DNA of 64,000 nucleotides from Pontederia crassipes. Lineage: Eukaryota > Streptophyta > Magnoliopsida > Commelinales > Pontederiaceae. A program made the position numbers and the translations under genes. The notes below the pieces were generated by a model. The model had not been told where the DNA came from. It was given only the letters and a program-made list of their open reading frames with translations, and did not search any database. Of this stretch, positions 53,791 through 64,000 are shown piece after piece. Positions within the stretch are counted from its first letter, which is position 1; each line of letters starts with the position of its first letter. Location: contig CM060196.1 in assembly GCA_030549335.1 (NCBI GenBank), positions 71,198,139-71,262,138 on the forward strand, in the 5' to 3' direction.

Positions 53791-54403
53791 AATTATTAAT
53801 AGACTTGATAATTGATAATTATTTATTGTGGCCTTCACCGACCTATGGCCAATTGATAATTGTTTTAAGATAATTGAATCGAATTGAGTGGATATTGGTA
53901 ATCAGTAATTGATGATATGAATAATCATTATGATTGATCAAATTGTTTATGATTTATTATTTATTGTTAATTGTGGTCAATCATATATTATTATAGATAA
54001 TTGTTTATTGATAGTATTGGTGTCGATATTGACCATGGATCGTATAGATATTGTTATAAGTGACTCTACGTACTGGGTTATCTCATTGGACTTTGCCCCT
54101 GTATTTGAATCCATAGATGGTGATGGTAATGGCGATTGGTGAGACAGTCGATGGCTCCTATGATAGGTGACATGCACATGGATATAGAGTACATTATTGT
54201 ATAGACATTGGCCTTATTCCATAGGTTATTGGATATGGTATAAATAGCTTTCATATATTGTAATAGAATGTTACAAATTAGTCTTTCGCTTATATAAATC
54301 AATTTGTTGACTGAACAAAGTCAAAGTATAAAATTGAGTGGCGTCACCGAGATAACTTTCTGAATAGGCAAAAGAAAAAAAAATCTCGAAACGTTACATT
54401 AAT

Positions 54404-55459
54404 AAAAAAGTATATGTTAAAATTATAAATATTATTATAATAGATTTATCGCACTTAAATATTAAATTACACTTCATTGGGTCATATTTTTATCAATTCT
54501 TAAATGAAACATCAAAATATATTAAAATCAAAGGAAATATATTAAACTTCATCTCAATTAATTATTATTATCATATATATATATATATATTAATATTTAA
54601 ATATTATCATATAAGATCGCGTGACAAGAATTCATATCATATTAAATCTTACATCTTGAAAATAGGATCAAGATAAAATATTAAAATATAGATCGAGATC
54701 GCGACAAACTTTGACTCGTTTCAAGATTGGTTTAACGATCAATATGACCAGACCACAAGATTGATGCAAAGCAATTCTTGGAGTACTATATGTATCACCA
54801 CCTGTTAGCTATTATGGAAATGGTGCTCATCTTTATTTGATGACACATTCAAATGTCCTGATAACCCAGGTCTGATTCCAGGAAGCTTCACGGCGGGATA
54901 ATCCTCAAATGACCTTCACAGCTGCACAACAGAAATCAGACAGCTTTTACAGAAGTCATGGCAATGATCATGCAACATATATACAAGAAAGGCAATCAAT
55001 GTACTGGTGTGGTGGCCAAACTCTCTCCTCAATTCTCAGTCGGATCCATAAATTTTTTTTGTGTGCCCGGTAACTCTTTTAGAATTGTTAATGAGGAAAC
55101 TTGGGTGCACCCACACTTCCTGGTCATTAATAGTACTATTTAGCCTTGGACTTCCGCCCTGTTTTCATACCCAAAAAAAAAAAAAAAAATGAAGAAAGAG
55201 AGATGGTTGGATTTAGGGAGTACTCTCTGAATTGTTTTGTTAAAAATATGACATTATTTATTAGTTGAGTGTTTAGTGTGCATTTTTTTATCTGATTTGG
55301 TTTCTTATAAAATTAGTTGTCATAGATAATTTTCTGTTATTTTTTGAAAAAGTGGATGGCAACAAGCTTCACATGAACGCAGAGTTGGTAGATTGGTAGA
55401 TAAAGATTGAGTTGTAGATTGAGGAACAAAGAAACAAGTGTTTGAATTCTAAAGAACGC
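54404..55459. other. Intergenic DNA with (AT)n
   Basis: An (AT)n run lies at about 54,570-54,590 and a 17-base A run at about 55,173-55,189. No gene recognised. Confidence 0.5.
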
Positions 55460-56385
55460 CTTCGACACCGGCACTGTCAAATAGTTCTCAGCACTAATAG
55501 ACTTGGATTCAATCCGTAGGAAGTGGCCTCATTGTAGTCGCATTAATTTCTTCATCGTCAAGAGAATCCAGTGGTCAAAGGAGTTTATCATAACCATCTA
55601 ACCTCATGGGTATGATCGATAATGGAACCAGGTTAAAATCGAGATTGTTTTCAGCCTAATTTTTCAAACACCTAGCTCGGAAATTAAATTAGAATCACGT
55701 GACTCTAATTCCACTCCATAGGAATCTTTTGTTTTGTTTAACCTTTTTTCTTTTCAATCTTTTTTTTGTCCATTTTCTTTTTTTTCCTTTCTTATATAAT
55801 GTATTTTATTAGATATATTTAATTTGAAAATTATTTAACATTATTTATTATTTTATTAAATAAGAATTAATATAATATTATTTATTATTTTATTAAAATT
55901 TAATATTTTGTTAAATATTTTTAATTTGAAAAAGGTTTTTATATTTAAATAATATACTTTTAACAAATTTTTTTCATAAAAAAATTTTAATTTATACTTT
56001 TATTTATAATAGTTAATAACATAAAAAAATTTAATTTATACTTTTATTTATAATAGTTAATAACTTTATATTTTATATTTACAATACCTATTTTTATTCA
56101 AATTTTATTAAAATTAATTCATCATATTTACTTTTTACTATAACATAAACTCTTTACTTTTTCATCATTAAGTTTCACTCTGTTCAAATACACATCAAAC
56201 TAATTTGTTAATTTAATTATTTACCGAACACTTGAAAGGAACGATTCTATTTTTAAACACATAAACCTTGTCGGGACAAAGTAGTGAAAAAGGCAGTTAT
56301 TTCCATGGTTGATACCCATGTACCAGCCAATGCATTGCTATGATTATTTTCTGTAAAGTTAAGAATTTTATTTGGGTATGTTTCT
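55460..56385 (-). pseudogene. Decayed copy of metacaspase exon 2, split by a MITE
   Basis: Same orientation as the intact gene at 57.8-61.4 kb. The part 55,510-55,628 aligns with the 3' half of its exon 2: TAGTCGCATT, GATTTC-like, TCCAATGGACAAAG versus TCCAGTGGTCAAAG, and TCATAACCATC shared exactly. The part 56,275-56,385 aligns with the 5' half: TAGTGAAAAA, ACCAGCCAATGCATTGC versus ACCAGCCAATACATTGCC, and GAATTTTAT. An AT-rich insertion of about 640 bases separates them. It carries many differences and a degenerate catalytic region, so it is dead. No other metacaspase exon was found nearby. Confidence 0.65.
55630..56270. mobile_element. AT-rich MITE-like insertion in the metacaspase pseudo-exon
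   Basis: Bounded by the points where metacaspase similarity stops and resumes. Its AT-rich interior (TTATTTATTATTTTATTAAA blocks) matches the Tourist-like elements at 27.8 and 48.7 kb. Terminal repeats are poorly kept, so the borders are approximate. Confidence 0.55.
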
Positions 56386-56810
56386 CAAGGTGATATATGA
56401 TTGAACAATAGAACAAACAAAGAGATTCTAATTTATCTTATTATAAAATTATCTTATGCATCAAATAACCCATAAAAACTGCAAGGGTAATTTGGCATTA
56501 AAAAAAAGTAAATAATGCATTTTTAAGTAAATAGCTTATTATGTACCATTGATTTCCATGGTTGAATCTTGATAGTGACACCCATGTACCAGCCAACGCA
56601 TTGCAACAATTATATTCTGCATTCTGTACAGTTTTAGAATTTTATTTGAGTGTGTTTCTCAAGGTGGCATTTGATTGAAGAATAGAAGACATAAAAAGAC
56701 TTTAATTTATCTTACCGAAGAAAATACTCATAAAAACTGCGAGGGAAATTTGATATTTCCATATTAAATAGTGTACTTTTGAATATGTAGCTTATTCTTG
56801 TCAAGTTGAA
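56290..56810. repeat. Tandem duplication of about 255 bp carrying the metacaspase exon fragment
   Basis: Copy one at about 56,296-56,545 and copy two at about 56,552-56,805 share CCATGGTTGA, CCCATGTACCAGCCAA, GTTTCTCAAGGTG, CTCATAAAAACTGC-like and GTAGCTTATT-like blocks in the same order. The second copy therefore holds a further piece of metacaspase exon 2 (about 56,552-56,665). Confidence 0.75.
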
Positions 56811-57754
56811 TATGTTAACTATTTTTCTTCTACATTGTTCTTATATATATATATATATATATAATCTATGTACTTGTAAATTGGGTAAATATTATAAAAA
56901 AAATGTTCCAACTATAGATTTAGTTTAAACTTTAAACTTCTATTGGTATATTAACAAAATCGACTTTTAGATTAGTTATAATATTAACTTTTGTTATTAT
57001 CCAATAAAATAAAACCATTAAATATCAATTCGATAGCTGTCACATCAATAATATTATTTTAGATTTATATAGTCTAAACTTCAATTAATTTTAAATATCA
57101 TGAAAGTTAAGAGCAATTTTTTTAACATAAATTAGTTACGTCTACAATTAATTTCAAATTTATAATTCTTTAAATAAGAATAAAATTAGACTAGATTTAC
57201 AACATCTTGATACATTAACTTTTATGGTATCCATTTGTTGTTTAATTTAATTAAAAATGTATATTATGAATTAACAAAGTTTCAAGATCAATTATAACCA
57301 CTTTATCGCGCGGGTTACATCGAATTAGTCTAAGTATTAGTACGCCATGGATAGAAAAAAATTATATGGAAGAATTAATGGAAGTGTCTCAGTCGATGAA
57401 TTTCTAAACAAACTTCACCAAATTGGAATATATGAAATCACATTGGTTGTTGAATCTGTTGAGAAGATACATTTTTGTCCCATTATCTTTAAAATTTTTA
57501 TTCTCAGTTTGATGATAAGATGATTCAAAGATTATCTAACTTCTTATATAAAGAGCACAACGTAATCAAATGACGAAAATATACTCGGGTAAAAGTTCAA
57601 AAGGATAAAACAAAAATCATCTTGCTTTCGTATATTTCTTCAGAAAATCAATAAATTAATGTGGATGTCTTTATATGAAAAAAACTGTACAGTGTCACAC
57701 TCTAAATGGTGAACAGCATATCACACAGGCTCAATACGGGAGCCAATCTCCACA
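56811..57754. other. AT-rich spacer downstream of the metacaspase
   Basis: Contains an (AT)n run at about 56,842-56,863 and, near 57,700, the 3' untranslated region of the metacaspase. Nothing else recognised. Confidence 0.5.
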
Positions 57755-60700
57755 TCACAATGCAAATGGCTTCATATAAACATCAAACGTCTCGTACGAA
57801 GTCAATTGTGGCTCCTGCAAGACAAAAAAAAAATGTGATTCATCTCTAGGACTTCAGAAGCTTAATTTAAGAACAATAAAAACGTGGCACTTGCAATATC
57901 AGTGGGCTGAGGGAAAGTTTGGATTGCTTTTCTGGACACTATCAGGGTACAGAAACCAGTTACTTGGTTTTCCTATTTCTGAACTTTGAATGCAAATGGC
58001 TGAGAGGAATAAAATTCTTGGATAAACAAATCTAACCTGTCTTAGACCACCACCCAGACTGCCTCCTGTCAATAGCATGGTGAGAAGTGATGTCACAGGC
58101 CCACCACTCAGTGAGTTGCCGGTGTTTCGGATTGTTGATCTCATTGAATTCAGCATACTTCCATATGTGGCTCCATGCCCCTGCTCGAGAGCTTGTATAA
58201 AGCAAAAAGTCATTGCACCAGTGGAGGTGATCCTGGAAAGAGCCTGCTCAGTAAAAAAGCAAGCAGGAGCTTCAGCTATTAGAAGGGTCAGCTATTGCAC
58301 TAAAGCAGGTAAAAGATTCAAGACATGGAAAATAAATTAGTGGTAGGAGGCCAAAATTTTAAGTTTTCCTTTCCCTTTGCCTTTATTTAGGAGTGACTAA
58401 GAAAAGTCCTATACTTCATGGAACACATCTCCAACAGAGAATTAACAATCCAACAAGAAACAAGATATTACCGAGGTATCAGCAGATGTTTGATGGTCAT
58501 CACAGCCGCTAAATGAAATAGCTTCTCCGCCATTAGTACCTTTCCAAATACCAGAGCGTGGACGGTGATCTTCCCATACATATTGTCCAGACCTATATCA
58601 ACAATAACATAAGCATAAAGAAACACACACTAATATGTTGAGAAGCATAGACACTTAATGAGACACTTCACTGATGAAATAGACAACCCATTATTTCGAA
58701 AAAGAATAAGCCTTCTTTCAATTCTCGTTGTTTGGTACCATGCCGACAAGGAAAATAATACAGTTAAAATAAAAAAGGCTTGCACTTATTTTTAATCTTC
58801 CCTTTCTTTGCTGATAACAGAATTTAGCAAATTTCTGCAATCAGATGCTAGATACAAAAGCCTATAAGTCTCGGTTAACATTTTTAAGGGATCTTTCATT
58901 TAAGGTTCGTACTGAACAAGATCTTTTGATATTTGGACATTAACATCCTACATATTCTGGGACTAACCCTGGTCAGTTTAACTAATAAAAGAGAGTATCA
59001 CTAGCATGATTACCCTCATTTCACTCTGTGGTTGGTTGATACAATTACTGAATTGTCCCATACTAGGCAGCACAAGTCTGTTCCACAAACCTCATTTTTC
59101 CATTACCATTCTTTTATCTTATTTAAATGGCAGGCAGAGGACAATCTTGCATATGAAAGCCTTCTTTAAGGACGGAAGGCAAATACGACCTTCCGTGCAA
59201 ACTGTGACCTCCAACTCCAATATTGTGTTGATACCTCTCTTGAGACTTACAATCTTATCTCCTCTTTACTTACAACTCATCTTCACAATCAGATGTACTA
59301 CTTCCATCAACCACTCTCATCCACCCTTGCTTGTTGGAACCCTCATCTGTCACATTAATCCCACTGGGTGAGTTATTTGCCTTTTTTTTTTAAACGAGAA
59401 GTTATTTGTCACTCTTCATTTTCTATACTTCATTTACTGTGTGGATCTTCTACATATCATTCATATAACAAGTATGTCAGCAGAATCTTAAACCCTTTGA
59501 TCTTAGTGTAACCAATTCAGTTCTTTTATAAACCAAAGAAGATAACACAAGTATATTGCATCCTATTTCTATATGGGGCCCATGCAGTATGAAAGATTGT
59601 ATTCCCTCCTATATGATCAGCTTCTGTTAATTTACTCTTATGACTTTCATCTGTATATTTTTAGCTTAACTACATGGTAAAACTAGTATCCATGGTTTTT
59701 TTTTTCTCTTTTGAGATAACAAGCAGTATCTATGTTGATAGTGATTTCCTGGATTGCATGCAATCTCCTTCGGCATAAATCGTATGTCTTATTCACAACA
59801 AAGTTTCTTTTAAGTATATAGAAATTCAATTCTTTTGCACAACAGCTACAGTAATAGGACTGATGTGAAAGTGGTATGTCATTTTCTAGTAGATTTCCCT
59901 TTTATTTACAGAAATCTAGAAGTCACAGTGATATAATTCTTTTTAGAGCCCATAGTGATATAAAATTAAATACCTGAAAAGATGAAACAAGTGCATTAAA
60001 AGCAGGAATAACTTTTAAATTTCCATGAGCAAAAAAAAGAAAGAAAAAGAAATGCTGAGAGAAGGATAAACACAATAGAAGGGCTTGTGAACTGATATAT
60101 ACCTATTCATTCGGCAAAGGAATGGTAAATCAAGCATGGTGCCACTATGGCAAGCATCTATTATGGCATGAAGCTTAACTCCCCTAGGTAGAGGTCTCAC
60201 TATAGTCGCATTGATTTCATCATCTACAATCATTCCCTGCGTTTCAAAGTCCAATGGACAAAGTGTTTCATCATAACCATCAACCTCATCAGAGTGGTAG
60301 CTCCTCTGCTGTGAACCATGTCCAGAATAGTGAAAAACCAATGAGTCCCCTGGTTGACATCCTTGAACCAGCCAATACATTGCCATTCTTATATTCTGTT
60401 TAGTTGGAATTTTATAAGGATCTGTTTCTTCCTCTGCAAACAGTTAAAAACATTAATTAGGACTAGATTAGGAAAAGAGCAAAGGGTAAAACACAGTAAA
60501 AATCAAGCACTTTGGAGGAATAAATACATCTCAATTGCATATTATTGCTTATGCACATTATCTATTATGTTCAAAGTTTCCAAATTATTACTTGAGTCCA
60601 ACTTATGTAAAGAAGTTAAAGCCCTCACAGGTATTAAAAAGAACCCAGAGAAATGGACATACAACGACATCTAAACTCATAATTTGTGTTTTGGTAATAT

Positions 60701-61433
60701 GATCAGCATTTTCTAAGACGATAAAGCAAATTTCCCAAAGACCAGAATTTGATAAATAAGGTATCATATAAAGACATGATTTTTTAAATTAATAATACAG
60801 AATCTTCTGTAATTTCCATAGCAATGAAGAAAAGAAAGCAAATACAGGAAAGAAAAACACAGCATTTAGAAATCTTAATTGTGCACATGGATTTTGCTAC
60901 TTGTGAATTGAATTAGAAAACCTTTTTTTTTAAAAAAACAATAGTTGAATTTGTTCAAGGTTCCAACAACGAAAGAAAACAGCACATAAATGATTGATAA
61001 TTTCAGTCCAAACAACAGTGGAAGAAAAAAAAAACCCTATTGAGGCAGATTCAAAGAACACACCAGTGAGCATAATGATGGACGACTCAGGGAAGTGGAA
61101 TCGGTTGATGAGGAGGTAACGCATGCACTTGGCGTCGTTGCTGCACCCCTTGAGCTCGTGCCTCGAGAACCGGTACGAGATCCCGACTATCACCGCCCTC
61201 TTCCTCCCGTGCGGCGACGGAGGCGGCCCCCACGGAGCCCCTCCCGCGGGAGACGGCGCCGGAGGTGCGGGATAGTGTGAATTGGAGGACGAGGGAGAGG
61301 AAACGAAAGGCGGGGCCTCGCGGGGGTCTGCGATAAGAGTGACGGCCTGGCAAAGGGCGCACCGGATGGACTTGGCCCCCGGCGGCAGCTGCAGAACCAT
61401 CTGGCAGCCGGAGCAATTCACGAGCATCAACAT
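57755..61433 (-). CDS. Type I metacaspase with LSD1-type zinc finger (AMC1-like)
   Basis: Five exons on the minus strand: 61064-61433, 60103-60433, 58472-58592, 58037-58243 and 57755-57814, in phase, giving 362 residues (AMC1-type proteins have about 365). Metacaspases are Cys proteases that cleave after Arg or Lys and control plant cell death. The N-terminus has the zinc finger CSGCQMVLQLPPG...RCALCQAV and a Pro-rich linker. The catalytic domain follows: RKRAVIVGISYRFSRHELKG, the His162 motif FHYSGHGS, DEVDGYDETLCPLDF, and the Cys218 motif IIDACHSGT. The C-terminal part has ISFSGCDDHQTSADTS and GAMTFCFIQALEQGHG, ending FDVYMKPFAL. I chose the ATG at 61433, directly before the LVNCSGC motif. 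An in-frame ATG at 61538 would add 35 residues of no known motif. All key residues are present and it looks functional. Confidence 0.95.
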
Positions 61434-61839
61434 ATTCTCGGATGACCGGCCGGATGGGAGGTCCCCCGCGAGGTGGCGGCGGGGAGCGGAGCCGAACGGG
61501 AGAGAGAGACGAAAAGAAACCTCAGGCCAACTTTGCATTCGGTAATTTAGTTGCAGATTTGACGTATTTAACCCCGTTCACTTTTACTTGGAGGCGGTTT
61601 TGGATGATGGCAAATTTGATAATCCTGTCCGAGATCAAGGGTACTTATATTTTTCGGAGTTATTAGGATGGTGGCGCGATGTTTCGCGGCAGTCTAACCG
61701 TTGAATCGAAGACCAACCGAATCTGACGGTGGTACGAATTCTTCCCTCTTAAGTTTTGGACCATCAATAAAAAAAATGACGTCGATAATTTAACTCCAGA
61801 ATCAATTTTGCGATATTATTTTCGCAAACCTCTCCTACC
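61434..61839. other. Upstream region of the metacaspase
   Basis: Should contain the promoter and 5' leader on the minus strand. GC-rich close to the gene, then AT-rich. No definite TATA box assigned. Confidence 0.4.
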
Positions 61840-62330
61840 TAAATTATCGTAATTTTTCATATTTAATTCTAAATTTAACTCTAAATTATGACTTTTTTAT
61901 TTTTAAATTATTATAATTTTTTTACTTTAGTTCTTTTATTTATTTCTATTACGTTTTTCGTTACTTTTAATTTTTCTCATTTATGAAAAAACTAAATTAT
62001 TTCTCCCTTCATAATATATTAAATAATAAATATAAAAAGAAAAAAATAAGGAGAAGATAATTTAGTTTTTTTCATAAATGATAATTTTTTATTTGACACT
62101 TTAATCCTTCCAATAAATTTTTTTATTTGTTATTTATGTTTTTCTAAAGAGAGGGATAATTTAATTTTTTTATAAATCAGAAAAAAAATAAAACTACCGG
62201 AAGATGTAACAGAAGTGACGAAAGGACTAAAGTAAAAAAATCACGATAATTTAAGGATCCAAAAAAATAAGTTTATAATTTAAAATTAAATGTAAAAATT
62301 TATAATAATTTAGGGAAAATTTATGAAAAT
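61840..62330. mobile_element. Fold-back element, about 490 bp
   Basis: An imperfect inverted repeat. The left arm (about 61,843-61,995, AAATTATCGTAATTTTTC... TTTACTTTAGTTC... CATTTATGAAAAAACTAA) is mirrored by the right arm (about 62,060-62,325). No coding part. One arm of the same family lies inside the left Athila-like LTR at about 40,815-40,975. Confidence 0.65.
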
Positions 62331-63758
62331 AACTTTTTTAATAATTACAATTTCAATCCCCGTCAGGTTGATCATTGATGGACATCATGTGAGATAAAAT
62401 ATGTGCATTGTTCACATTTGGAAAGAGAAATTATGAGAGCGATACGAGAATGGGCTTTCGAAAGAATGGATATGATTTGTTATAATTGTTTGTGTCACCA
62501 TTGGTGGTGATATTTGTTCTATACGTTGATAAGAATTTCATATTGTATGTTTTAATATAATTTATTATTTATAGCTTATACAAAATTTGTTATTTTGCAT
62601 ATATGTATATATACACTTTTCCCAACTGTCCGTACGGTAATCAAGATATTGTGTTCGGATGAAAACATTTGTCCGTCTTTATTAGAACGATGAATGATGG
62701 GTGATGAAGTATGATGTTCATTTTTAAATAATAAATTATAAAAAAAATATGAGATGGAATAATGAAAGTCGGCGAAAGGTAAATATAAATAAAAAAATAT
62801 TTTATTTTAGGAATATGAGATAGAGAGGAGAGGCTAATGAGAGAGAAGAGAAAAGAGAGAAATAGAAGAAAGAATTAATTTGATGTATAATTAATAAGAA
62901 TGAGAAATATGATGTTAGGAGGCTTACCTACTCCATTCATCTGTCTTAATTAATATAAAATAATTATCCAAAGAAGTTTCACACCCTGACATTTCACTCC
63001 ACCTCCTTAAATTAAAACTTTAAATTAGTTAAGTTTTGATGGGATCATCTTTCTTCATTTAAAAAAATAATAATACAACTACTCCTTTTAAAAAATATAT
63101 TTTTTTAGGATTTTAGTTTCTTTGATTAGTTTGTCTTATATTTTATATAATTCACAGAAAGTAGTCAAACAATGGATGGACACTTCTCGTCTCATATAAA
63201 TCAATTTGCTACCAAGACCTCCTCCAGCTAAAGTTATCAACCGTACCACCTTTCTGTCCATTGTTTTTGTTATCTATTCATCCTTTCTCAAGTATATAAT
63301 GCAGCTGAGCAATTAATACGTGACGATTCTAATTACCCCCTAAACAAAGAATCTAATTGGGTGATGATTTTAATTTACGTTGATGATTGGCCCGAAAATA
63401 AATAAAAGTATATGTAGTTACTAAATTAAAATGTATGACATATATACTTATTAAATATATTCACCTCAAGTAAGAATCACTAATATTTTTTTCAAATATA
63501 TAATCAGTTATGTATCAGAGCAAGATTATAAAATTGTTAAATTAAAAATGTGCTACAGTCCCGTACTATTTTCCTTCTATTTTGATATCCATACCTTTTT
63601 CCCATTATATCCTTCTATTTTGATATCCATACCTTTTTCCATTATAAGGTGATAAACGATTCCTTCGAGCCCCTACAAATGTAAAATATTTCTGTAACAT
63701 CACTTGTTAAATGCATATAATTATTAATGTCACACAAATTAAATCGTTCACACCTCTA
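62331..63758. other. AT-rich intergenic DNA at the right side
   Basis: No gene recognised. Contains purine-rich and AT-rich stretches and one short tandem duplication. Confidence 0.5.
63573..63648. repeat. Tandem duplication, 38-bp unit x2
   Basis: CCTTCTATTTTGATATCCAT and the following ACCTTTTTC...CATTAT occur twice back to back, at 63573-63610 and 63611-63648, nearly unchanged. Confidence 0.9.
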
Positions 63759-64000
63759 CTATAAAAGAAAAGGGTCTTCTTTCTTTTCTTTACGTCTTGC
63801 AATTATTTCTTTCCATTTCAGGTGTTTTCGTTCGAGGAAAAGGAGCCTACTTCTTTTTAGTTCTCTCCTCGATTCACTTCTTTGCAATTATTTCATTCCA
63901 TTTTCGGCCATCTATTTCTCATCTCTTCTAGGTCTTGTTTTCTTTTTTTTCTTTTCTTTCACCCTAAGGAAACTTTAGGACTTTTTGTTGTACTCTGACT
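63759..64000 (+). promoter_or_regulatory. Likely promoter and C/T-rich leader of a gene beyond the window
   Basis: CTATAAAAG at 63759-63767 is followed by a long C/T-rich stretch (TTCTTTCTTTTCTTTACG, then TCTCCTCGATTC) up to the window end. This resembles a plant TATA promoter with a pyrimidine-rich leader. No start codon that leads into a recognisable protein is present before the edge. Confidence 0.4.

Larger units (their letters stand above)
51438..54398 (+). mobile_element. Solo LTR of a large Ty3/gypsy element (Tekay/Del-like), 2.96 kb
   Basis: The ends are perfectly inverted, TGTAAC...GTTACA, and flanked by TTAAT on both sides (51433-51437 and 54399-54403). No coding domain lies inside, so this is a solo LTR left by recombination. 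TGTAAC ends and multi-kilobase LTRs are usual in the Tekay/Del lineage. Two TATA-like motifs occur on the plus strand, TATAAATAGG near 52,014 and TATAAATAGC near 54,238. Two tandem-repeat arrays lie between them. The exact duplication suggests modest age. Confidence 0.82.

Noticed and set aside
54930-55143. Short frame of about 60 codons near the solo LTR
   Set aside because: No family features and no neighbouring exons; chance length for this composition.

Overview
This window is nuclear DNA of a flowering plant, most likely a monocot. The beta-amylase exons are very GC-rich inside AT-rich surroundings, all genes carry GT-AG introns, and the repeats are typical of plants (RTE-type LINE, Tourist-like MITEs, Athila-like, Tekay/Del-like and Copia LTR fossils). 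I cannot name the species. No rRNA, tRNA, CRISPR array or bacterial-style operon was recognised.

Layout. 1-2.7 kb: AT-rich DNA with an LTR-like segment. 3.1-14.4 kb (+): a miniature VPS13-like gene. The N-terminal chorein part and the far C-terminal part are joined inside one exon, and exon 7 has an in-frame stop. Its introns hold a solo LTR, a nearly full-length RTE LINE with an 18-bp target-site duplication, and a 200-bp derivative made of only the two ends of that LINE. 15.0-16.5 kb (+): a beta-amylase lacking its N-terminal exons. 16.8-20.5 kb (-): an intact four-exon receptor-like cytoplasmic kinase of the PCRK/PBL (RLCK VII) type. 22.1-23.8 kb: two terminal-inverted-repeat elements. 23.8-30.3 kb: AT-rich intergenic DNA with a Tourist-like MITE. 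30.3-38.7 kb (+): an intact eIF4G gene (1,946 codons, MIF4G and MA3 domains). 40.3-50.5 kb: an old Athila-like Ty3/gypsy element, then a Copia fossil into which two Tourist-like MITEs inserted. 51.4-54.4 kb: a 2.96-kb solo LTR with a perfect 5-bp target duplication and two tandem-repeat arrays inside. 55.5-56.8 kb: decayed copies of metacaspase exon 2. 57.8-61.4 kb (-): an intact type I metacaspase with an LSD1-type zinc finger. 61.8-62.3 kb: a fold-back element. 63.8-64 kb: a likely promoter and leader of a gene running off the right edge.

Three genes look functional: the kinase (immune signalling), eIF4G (cap-dependent translation) and the metacaspase (cell death control). They are independent housekeeping or stress genes, with no sign of a cluster. 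The left 16 kb is different. Two genes that have lost large parts lie next to each other, which suggests rearranged or duplicated gene debris. The most unusual objects are the mini-VPS13 fusion, the LINE-ends derivative, the GC-rich TIR element with internal degenerate repeats, and the buried metacaspase exon copies.
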